Below, in pieces: positions 34,842 to 40,752 of a DNA stretch of 64,000 nucleotides. Made by a program: the position numbers and the translations under genes. The DNA is from Porticoccus sp041395745 (GTDB lineage: Bacteria; Pseudomonadota; Gammaproteobacteria; Pseudomonadales; Porticoccaceae). Location of the stretch: positions 62,001-126,000 of the forward strand of contig JAWKZV010000002.1 in the NCBI GenBank assembly GCA_041395745.1. The letters run 5' to 3'. Under the pieces are notes generated by a model that saw only the letters and a list, made by a program, of their open reading frames with translations, searched no databases and was not told where the DNA came from. The first letter of the stretch is position 1; every line of letters begins with the position of its first letter.

Positions 34842-35927
34842 TTACTCGGGTTTAAACGCCTTTCTTATGAGGTGAGGGATGAGCAGGTTTGGCGGCATTC
34901 TCAGGTAGTGCGAGCGAACATATAAAATAAAGTTCGGAATGCCGACGAACCGGTTTGGATGGTGGATACATGTGGGTGTCATCGCTTTCATGAGCAACCA
35001 GTCCATTGCCAGAATGCCGAGCCTGGATGGTGCCCCAGCAACAGATATTTCCTGATAGCATTGATCTGGAATTGGGGTGTCAAAAAGAATCCGGCAGTAC
35101 CTGAGTCCGTAGTATAACGGTCTGGAAAGATTCAGTTCCTTTGCCCGTTCAGGAAGTCTCTGCCAAAAGTCGGGATCATTATCTGAGTGTTCCCGTAATA
35201 ATGAGTCCAAATCAGACAAATCACGTAAGCCTTGATGGAATTCTCCCTCATGAAACAAATGAGTTGCACTGTGCAGAACCATGTCGCAGGGCGATAACAC
35301 AAAGAGACCGGGATAGTCCGGTACGGGTTCCGATGCACCCCATATTTTTTGTACGTCCGGTTTCAGGCGGGCCGTAGGCGGTATGATGGTATGGTGAACG
35401 TCGAGTTCTGAGCGACGTTTCAGATTTCGCATGGGCGGTAGCTCATGCATCCATTTTCTGTAATATTTCTGATCGTACGGATCGATTTTGCTGGTGATCC
35501 AGCCATGCCTGTATAGAGCTTTCTCCGAGACCCCCAGCAACTCCTTTTTTACCATGATGTCCACATCGGAAAATAAGCGGCCATGGGCAGTATTTTTTCT
35601 GCTCGCGACATAGGCTGCCCCCTTTAGCAGGACAAATGGGCTTTTTATTTCGCTCAGCGCTGCGTATATTTTCGATACTTCTCGGTGAACAGATTGTAGA
35701 TTGCTGTCAGCAATAATTGTTGCTCCATTGAGTTGGTGGCCCAATGGCTCGGGAACTTGATCAATCAACTTGCTTTTATCGATTAAAAAAGCAATTCGGC
35801 TCAAAAGATTCGTGCGTCTTGCCTGGCGTAGTAGCAGTTCCCAGTCTTTTGCGGTGAAGAGTGAGCTTGCGACTTTGGGGTCTTTGAGAAACCGAACGAT
35901 GTGGGTCTGTGCTAATGGTTTAGCCAT
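34842..35927 (-). CDS. Nucleotidyltransferase-fold protein (PF14907-like)
   Basis: The 361-residue protein matches the uncharacterised nucleotidyltransferase family NTP_transf_5. The signature L-L-K-G-A near residue 101 and G-R-L-F-S-D-V-D-I at 116-124 give the catalytic Asp pair D121 and D123. A helical C-terminal half follows. Homologous proteins occur with HprK-like kinases in lasso-peptide tailoring clusters and in XrtA-containing genomes. It overlaps the kinase stop by 8 bases and is the last gene of the operon starting at 37874. The likely job, by inference, is to extend a phosphorylated product made by the kinase. Confidence 0.82.
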   Translation of the reverse strand: MAKPLAQTHIVRFLKDPKVASSLFTAKDWELLLRQARRTNLLSRIAFLIDKSKLIDQVPEPLGHQLNGATIIADSNLQSVHREVSKIYAALSEIKSPFVLLKGAAYVASRKNTAHGRLFSDVDIMVKKELLGVSEKALYRHGWITSKIDPYDQKYYRKWMHELPPMRNLKRRSELDVHHTIIPPTARLKPDVQKIWGASEPVPDYPGLFVLSPCDMVLHSATHLFHEGEFHQGLRDLSDLDSLLREHSDNDPDFWQRLPERAKELNLSRPLYYGLRYCRILFDTPIPDQCYQEISVAGAPSRLGILAMDWLLMKAMTPTCIHHPNRFVGIPNFILYVRSHYLRMPPNLLIPHLIRKAFKPE

Positions 35928-36828
35928 TGATCAGGCGTTCCATTGTTGCGTATGCCTCATCAAGGTATTGATACGTAAAGTTGTAGCAATCGCATTGGTC
36001 AACAAGGCGCGTCAATGCATTGAAGGCGCGTGAGCCAAGCACGTGATAATTGAAGCTGTTGTCAGCTAAGGCGATAAACGTCCGCCCTTTGCTTAAAGTC
36101 GATAGCTCCGTAGCAGCTCCCTTGCGGTATTTGGGAAAAATTATAGCTGCTGGAGTCGCTTGTTCGGTGCTTTTATTGACACTATTTTGCGGGGCCCTCA
36201 TATGAGCGACATCCCCCTTTGCCGTGTCATGAATGCGGCTGCCGACAAAAATATCCTTTGATAAAGACCTGACGATTTCAATCGATTCATTTTTCAGGCT
36301 GATGGGCCTTGGGATGGGCGTCACCAATCCCGTTGTGAGGGAAATAAGGGCCATTTCATCTGACAGTAGCCGCCACCCCTGACTGATAAGGCCTGCGCAG
36401 AGGGTGCTTTTGCCGCTGCCGGGTGTGCCGGGAAAAATAAATGCCTTGCCACCTTTTTCCACAACAGCCGAATGAATGACAAGATATTGAAGGGCATTGT
36501 TGGCCACACACCAGTTTAACCCCCATTCAAACATGGCGAATGCTTGGGCCTGGGGGAGGGGTTTGAAGGGGAGGTGTCCGTCGAAGGAGAAGGTAGTTTG
36601 TGGGCGTATCCAGCGCCTAAGAATAGAGGGCGATTTTAACTGGATATAAAAATCGATTACTTCATCACGTGGTTCTACGGTGTAGTCGCCATAAAAGTCA
36701 ACTAAACCGTCTGATACGACTGGAAGGTTTGACGTTAGATTGATGCAGAATGGGCCAACTTTTAAATTTACACCCTCTGCTGCGAGTTGCCGGCGTAGTT
36801 GTTGGCTTGAAGTCGATGAAAGTAGCAA
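35920..36828 (-). CDS. HprK-related kinase A
   Basis: The 302-residue protein has an HPr kinase-like core: H-S-A-V-V near residue 119, Walker A G-T-P-G-S-G-K-S-T at 134-142 and L-L-S-D-E at 154-158. It lacks the N-terminal domain and C-terminal signature of true HPr kinase/phosphorylase, fitting the HprK-related kinase A group (TIGR04352). Relatives phosphorylate the C-terminal residue of some lasso peptides. It is 5 bases after the PqqD-like gene and overlaps the nucleotidyltransferase gene. The substrate here is unproven; the 222-residue protein encoded first in the operon is the obvious candidate. Confidence 0.85.
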   Translation of the reverse strand: MLLSSTSSQQLRRQLAAEGVNLKVGPFCINLTSNLPVVSDGLVDFYGDYTVEPRDEVIDFYIQLKSPSILRRWIRPQTTFSFDGHLPFKPLPQAQAFAMFEWGLNWCVANNALQYLVIHSAVVEKGGKAFIFPGTPGSGKSTLCAGLISQGWRLLSDEMALISLTTGLVTPIPRPISLKNESIEIVRSLSKDIFVGSRIHDTAKGDVAHMRAPQNSVNKSTEQATPAAIIFPKYRKGAATELSTLSKGRTFIALADNSFNYHVLGSRAFNALTRLVDQCDCYNFTYQYLDEAYATMERLING

Positions 36829-36833
36829 CGCAG

Positions 36834-37124
36834 CTATTCCTTTGCCGTATCAACTAATTCAATGCTTTGAAATTGTTGCAGTGTGTTCGTTAGATACTCT
36901 GTTATCTCTGCTTCAGGTATTTCTTGATACTGTGCAGATAATGAAGCTTTTAACTGCTGGAAGTTGGCTGGTGCTGCGGCGATTTCCAGTAGGATATCGG
37001 CGGCGGCAGTCTCAAGCAGGTGAGTTTCTCCGGAAGCGGTAACATAGACTATGGATTCATCGCCCCATCGGTGACAAAGAAATTCAGTTTCCTGAGGTAT
37101 AAAAAAAGTATCGACACTGTTCAT
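36834..37124 (-). CDS. PqqD-like peptide-binding protein (HPr-rel-A system)
   Basis: The 96-residue protein matches the PqqD-related family partnered with HprK-related kinase A (TIGR04353). The core S-G-E-T-H-L-L at residues 31-37 and the helical C-terminus fit a winged-helix RiPP-recognition element, which in RiPP systems grips the precursor leader. The only usable start is the ATG at 37124; it has no ribosome site and lies in the loop of a 14-bp hairpin (37105-37138), so expression may be restricted or coupled. Directly upstream of the kinase gene. Confidence 0.8.
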   Translation of the reverse strand: MNSVDTFFIPQETEFLCHRWGDESIVYVTASGETHLLETAAADILLEIAAAPANFQQLKASLSAQYQEIPEAEITEYLTNTLQQFQSIELVDTAKE

Positions 37125-37138
37125 AGTGTCGATACTTT
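37101..37138 (-). terminator. Terminator-like 14-bp hairpin overlapping the PqqD start codon
   Basis: On the minus strand AAAGTATCGACACT, a 6-base loop, and AGTGTCGATACTTT form a perfect 14-bp stem, followed by more T to make a run of seven. The loop holds the ATG of the PqqD-like gene. It would end or weaken transcription between the 222-residue protein gene and the enzymes. Confidence 0.75.
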
Positions 37139-37144
37139 AAAACA

Positions 37145-37167
37145 AACAGTCGTGTACCGCGACTGTT
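37145..37167 (-). terminator. Second hairpin upstream of the PqqD-like gene
   Basis: AACAGTCG, a 7-base loop and CGACTGTT form a perfect 8-bp stem on either strand. On the minus strand it is followed by TGTTTTAAAG, an imperfect T-tract. It lies between the 222-residue gene stop and the 14-bp hairpin, so it may be an RNA 3'-end stabiliser or a weak terminator. Confidence 0.5.
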
Positions 37168-37205
37168 CGATGATGCCGATAATAAATACTAGACAGCCTT
37201 ACCTG

Positions 37206-37874
37206 TTATATCCAGGTGCTGTCCATGAACCCGCCGAAATCTCCGGTGTAGGGCTCTGGTATCAGAGATGGATCGTTGTAGATATCGACCAGTTGTTGTG
37301 GTGTCAGAATATAGGTTATTCCGCTATGAGAGGCATTCAGCAGGCCGGCCACAAAGTGACCCGCAAAATTGCCAGTACTGCCTCCAGTGTTTTCAAAAAG
37401 AATCTGTCTGAGGGTTTGGTTGGCAACACCGCTTAGGCCGCCGGGGACCGCCAGTCCGTGATAACCAAGGGCCTGTGCCAGAGTAGTGCCGCCTGTATAG
37501 CATTCCCACTCATTTTGTTTGTTGGCGCCACAAGCCTGCTGGCTGCCGTTCTGTTTGGTATAAGTGTTGTTCGAAGCATAGGAGCCATACTCGAAAGGAG
37601 TTTTACTCCAGTCCGGTTCACTGCCGCCCGGGGCTTTCCAGCCACCTGGGCTCCAGCCCGGGCCGCACTCGCCGCGATCCGGGTCTGACAAATTGCCGGA
37701 CATCATGTTAGACAGGCAGTTGCCGCCGAATACAGGTCTGCTGGCCAGGGTGAGGAGTACAGGGGCGCCAAGGCGGGAAAACTCCCGGCGTGACAATCCA
37801 GCGCCAGACTCCTGGTGTTTCTCAACCATATGATCGTTGGTTGAAACGGGTTGTTTGTTTGAATTTTCCATCAT
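37206..37874 (-). CDS. Putative Tat-exported protein, candidate substrate of the tailoring system
   Basis: The 222-residue protein has a twin-arginine-like leader: S-R-R-E-F-S-R-L at residues 28-35, a modest hydrophobic stretch (36-45) and A-S-R-P-V-F-G before Cys53. The mature part has Cys at 53, 70, 115 and 125, a G-P-G-W-S-P-G-G-W-K motif near 71-80, and a C-terminal region with L-T-P-Q-Q-L-V-D-I-Y that looks folded. It lacks a PEP-CTERM anchor. I recall similar leaders (S-R-P-V-x-G, S-G-N-L-S) in unannotated proteins but cannot confirm a family. It is first in the operon, behind a sigma-54 promoter and ahead of a terminator-like hairpin, the layout expected of a substrate gene. Two ATGs in tandem (37874 and 37871) can start it. 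Confidence 0.75.
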   Translation of the reverse strand: MMENSNKQPVSTNDHMVEKHQESGAGLSRREFSRLGAPVLLTLASRPVFGGNCLSNMMSGNLSDPDRGECGPGWSPGGWKAPGGSEPDWSKTPFEYGSYASNNTYTKQNGSQQACGANKQNEWECYTGGTTLAQALGYHGLAVPGGLSGVANQTLRQILFENTGGSTGNFAGHFVAGLLNASHSGITYILTPQQLVDIYNDPSLIPEPYTGDFGGFMDSTWI

Positions 37875-37909
37875 TCTTTACGCCTGATAAGGTTATCTGT
37901 ATTTACATC

Positions 37910-37925
37910 AGCAAGAATCGCGCCA
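37910..37925 (-). promoter_or_regulatory. Sigma-54 (-24/-12) promoter
   Basis: The minus strand reads TGGCGCGATTCTTGCT. It matches the sigma-54 consensus TGGCACG-N4-TTGCW at all but one position, with the required 10 bases between GG and GC. The -12 element ends 36 bases before the ATG at 37874, leaving a short leader. An AT-rich tract lies just upstream. Confidence 0.8.
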
Positions 37926-37945
37926 AAAATAATAAATTTCATTTT

Positions 37946-37990
37946 CTTCAGTCGGTTATGGCAATTTTTTCCTTGTGCCTACGGCTGAAG
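37946..37990. promoter_or_regulatory. Inverted repeat upstream of the sigma-54 promoter
   Basis: CTTCAGTCG and CGGCTGAAG are inverted copies (8 of 9 positions plus a G-T), with a second inner pair GGCA/TGCC. No T-run follows on either strand, so a terminator is unlikely. It lies 21 bases upstream of the -24 element and is a candidate activator site. Confidence 0.4.
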
Positions 37991-38005
37991 TGACCGCGCT
38001 CTCTT

Positions 38006-38028
38006 TGTCAATGTAAAAATAACTGACA
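38006..38028. promoter_or_regulatory. TGTCA-N13-TGACA inverted repeat
   Basis: A perfect 5-bp inverted repeat separated by 13 AT-rich bases lies about 80 bases upstream of the sigma-54 promoter, a usual distance for enhancer-binding proteins. The arms are short, so chance is possible. Confidence 0.3.
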
Positions 38029-38098
38029 TTCGCCGTGTGTATTGAAGCCCAGCTAAAGATAGCGTGTGATGGCGGTAGCCGCTAAGCCTTTCGGTCGT

Positions 38099-39409
38099 CT
38101 AAAGCCGCCAGATATCGACTTTTGCGTTATCAAACTGCGGGCGATCCAGAATGGACTTCACATCCATGATGACCGGGTTGTCGCAGGTGATCGCTGTCAG
38201 TTGTTCGGGGGTGAGCTGACGGTATTGTTTGTGAGCCACAGCCAGAATAATGGTTTCGATGTCTCTTAGTGCTTCCCATGGAGTTAGTTCTATGCCGTAC
38301 TCTTCCATCGCGTCTACTGGGTCAGCAGCAGGATCGTGGATGCTCAGGTCGCAGTGATAGTCCTGTAGTTCCTTGATGATATCTATGACCTTTGAGTTCC
38401 TCAGGTCGGGGCAGTCTTCCTTGAATGTGAGTCCCAGGATTGCGATTTTGGCGCCATTGATTGGACGTCCCCGTTTGGCGAGTTGTTTTACAGTTTGCTC
38501 TGCAATGTATTTGCCCATGCTGTCATTGGTCTGTCTTCCTGCAAGGATGACTTGTGGATGGTGGCCGACAGCTTCTGCTTTATGGGTTAGGTAGTAGGGG
38601 TCCACGCCGATACAGTGACCGCCAACCAGCCCCGGACGGAAAGGGAGAAAATTCCATTTTGTGCCAGCGGTTTCAAGTACTTCCAGCGTGTCGATGCCGA
38701 TCCGGTGGAAGATCAGTGCGAGTTCATTCATCAGTGCAATGTTCAGATCGCGCTGGGTATTTTCGATGACTTTTGCAGCTTCTGCCACTTTAATGCTGGA
38801 GGCTTTGTAGACTCCAGCGTGGATAATGCTGCTATACGTTTCTGCCACTTTTTCCAGTGTTTCAGGTGTATCACCGGAGACGACTTTGACGATGGTTTCC
38901 AAGCGTCTTTCCTTGTCGCCGGGGTTAATTCGCTCGGGGGAGTAGCCGATGAAAAAACCATGGCTTTCAGCGGGGGGGACGCCGTGTTTGCCGAGCCATG
39001 GCAGTCCGGACCCGGATTCGAGAATGGGAACGCAAATTTCTTCAGTGCAACCTGGGTAGACGGTCGACTCAAAGACGATAACGGTCCCAGGAGAAAGGTT
39101 TGCGGCGATGGTGCGGCAGGCTCCCTGCAATGCTCTTAGATCTGGCTGGTGGGCGTGGTCTATAGGGGTTGGCACTGCAACGATGATGATATTGGCCAGC
39201 CTGAGCTGTGCGGGGTCGCTAGTGAAAGATAGCCGTGATGAGGCTGAAAGCTGTTGAGCGTCTACCTCTCCGCTGGGGTCGACGCCCGCTCGGTAATTGG
39301 CGAGTTTTCGTTCGTCCAGGTCAAAACCGATGGTGTTGTGCTTTTTTCCAAAAGCCACGGCAAGAGGTAGGCCTACGTAACCCAGTCCAACGACAGCTAA
39401 TGTTTCCAC
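38099..39409 (-). CDS. tviB: UDP-N-acetyl-D-hexosamine 6-dehydrogenase (TviB/WbpO type)
   Basis: The 436-residue enzyme oxidises a UDP-HexNAc to the uronic acid with NAD. The Rossmann motif V-V-G-L-G-Y-V-G-L-P-L-A is at residues 5-16, with E-S-T-V-Y-P-G-C and the catalytic Cys region G-G-H-C-I-G-V-D-P-Y-Y-L near residue 264. The sequence is closer to TviB/WbpO (GlcNAc/GalNAc) than to UDP-glucose dehydrogenase. The neighbouring epimerase would interconvert the C4 epimers. Together they predict a HexNAc uronate in the polymer. Confidence 0.9.
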   Translation of the reverse strand: METLAVVGLGYVGLPLAVAFGKKHNTIGFDLDERKLANYRAGVDPSGEVDAQQLSASSRLSFTSDPAQLRLANIIIVAVPTPIDHAHQPDLRALQGACRTIAANLSPGTVIVFESTVYPGCTEEICVPILESGSGLPWLGKHGVPPAESHGFFIGYSPERINPGDKERRLETIVKVVSGDTPETLEKVAETYSSIIHAGVYKASSIKVAEAAKVIENTQRDLNIALMNELALIFHRIGIDTLEVLETAGTKWNFLPFRPGLVGGHCIGVDPYYLTHKAEAVGHHPQVILAGRQTNDSMGKYIAEQTVKQLAKRGRPINGAKIAILGLTFKEDCPDLRNSKVIDIIKELQDYHCDLSIHDPAADPVDAMEEYGIELTPWEALRDIETIILAVAHKQYRQLTPEQLTAITCDNPVIMDVKSILDRPQFDNAKVDIWRL

Positions 39410-39433
39410 GCTAATCCCTTTTGTGTTGATAGT

Positions 39434-40459
39434 TTAAGTGTTCTGTTCCGCAAACCACGCAGCGGTTTCTTTTAGGCCCTGAAGGGCACTATGTGTGGGA
39501 GAGTAACCCAGAAGTGAGCCAGCCTTTGTGATGTCTGCGAGTGAGTGCCTGACATCGCCGGGGCGGAAATCCCTGTAGCTGGGCGTGCTGTCCAATAACA
39601 TTGGATCCCTTTCTGCTACCAGATCTCGAATACTGTAGAAGAGTTCATTGAGAGTGGTTCTTTGGCCATATGCAACATTGTAAACCTGGTTTACAGCTTC
39701 TTTATTTCCTGAGCATGCCGCCAGAATATTTGCTTGCACAGCGTTATCGACATAACAGAAATCCCGTGAGGTTTCTCCATCGCCATTGATACAGCAAGGT
39801 TGTTTGCTGATAAGTTGTGCGAACCAGCGGGGAATGACGGCTGCATAAGCTCCATTGGGGTCTTGCCTGGGGCCAAATACATTAAAGTACCGCAGGCCAA
39901 TGCTTTCCAAGCCGTAGATGCTGTAAAAGACGCTTGCATACAGCTCGTTAACGTATTTGGTTACCGCATAGGGCGATAAAGGGTTGCCAATTTGATCTTC
40001 CACTTTGGGGAGTCCTGGATGATCCCCGTAAGTGGAAGAAGATGCTGCGTAGACCAATCGCTTTACGTTGGCGTTTCTTGCGGCAACTAGTATGTTTAGG
40101 AACCCATCGATATTCGATTGGTTGGTGCTGATAGGGTCCTCAATTGATCTCGGCACGCTTCCCAAGGCTGCTTGGTGGAGGACGAAGTCCACTCCTTTGC
40201 ACGCGTTCTCGCACTCTTTGAGGTTTCTTATGTCGTAGCGATAAAACTGGAAATTTTGCCAGTTGGAGCCTGAAATTTCCTTTACTGCATCAAGGTTTTT
40301 CTGGTGTCCCGTGGAGAAGTTGTCTATGCCAATCACGGTTTGACCCAGGTTCAGCAGGGTCTCCAGTAGATTTGAACCAATAAACCCTGCCACGCCAGTG
40401 ATGAGCCAGGTCTTTGGCGTTGAGGTTAACGATTCCTTTGTTGCGCTATATGTAGACAC
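39434..40459 (-). CDS. tviC: UDP-N-acetylglucosamine 4-epimerase (TviC/WbpP type)
   Basis: The 341-residue SDR enzyme has T-G-V-A-G-F-I-G-S-N-L-L near residue 20 and the catalytic S-S-S-T-Y-G-D and Y-A-V-T-K motifs. Y-F-N-V-F-G-P-R-Q-D-P-N-G-A-Y-A-A-V-I-P matches the WbpP/TviC group. It lies 24 bases upstream of tviB and is cotranscribed. The 293-base gap upstream is shared with the divergent prsK gene. Confidence 0.9.
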   Translation of the reverse strand: MSTYSATKESLTSTPKTWLITGVAGFIGSNLLETLLNLGQTVIGIDNFSTGHQKNLDAVKEISGSNWQNFQFYRYDIRNLKECENACKGVDFVLHQAALGSVPRSIEDPISTNQSNIDGFLNILVAARNANVKRLVYAASSSTYGDHPGLPKVEDQIGNPLSPYAVTKYVNELYASVFYSIYGLESIGLRYFNVFGPRQDPNGAYAAVIPRWFAQLISKQPCCINGDGETSRDFCYVDNAVQANILAACSGNKEAVNQVYNVAYGQRTTLNELFYSIRDLVAERDPMLLDSTPSYRDFRPGDVRHSLADITKAGSLLGYSPTHSALQGLKETAAWFAEQNT

Positions 40460-40752
40460 TGCGGACTCTGCTGTTCGTTAAGTAGTTTGTTTGAGTGGGT
40501 ATGCTAAATGTACATTGTGTAAATATGATGTCGATTTGTTTGCGGTGCGGGTGTGATGCAGGTCTCAAGCGCTGCAAGATGTTGGTCATGCGGCTTTATT
40601 TAAGTCTGTTCTTAGCCGGATTATGCTGGCAACCAGTATATTTGTTCCATTGAGCTTAATCTAGGTCGAGTGGGTTTTTACGGCATTAGGTGGCGATCAC
40701 CTGATCCAGGGGTAAATTGTAGGCTGTTCGTGCGGTTGGAGAGGTTTTTGTA
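40460..40752. other. Divergent intergenic region tviC/prsK
   Basis: No gene is supported here. It must contain promoters for both directions. A 10-bp palindrome AATGTACATT lies at 40507-40516. I searched both strands for GG-N10-GC sigma-54 elements and found none; two near-hits have 9-base spacing. Confidence 0.6.

Noticed and set aside
34842..37874. Lasso-peptide or radical SAM RiPP cluster
   Set aside because: No lasso cyclase, leader peptidase, radical SAM enzyme or short precursor gene is visible, so only the tailoring part is present.
37206..37874. PEP-CTERM substrate of the exosortase
   Set aside because: The C-terminus lacks the P-E-P motif, the hydrophobic span and the basic end. 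No PEP-CTERM protein was found in the window.
40460..40752. Sigma-54 promoter in the tviC/prsK gap
   Set aside because: GG and GC pairs occur but with 9-base spacing or without the TTGC element.
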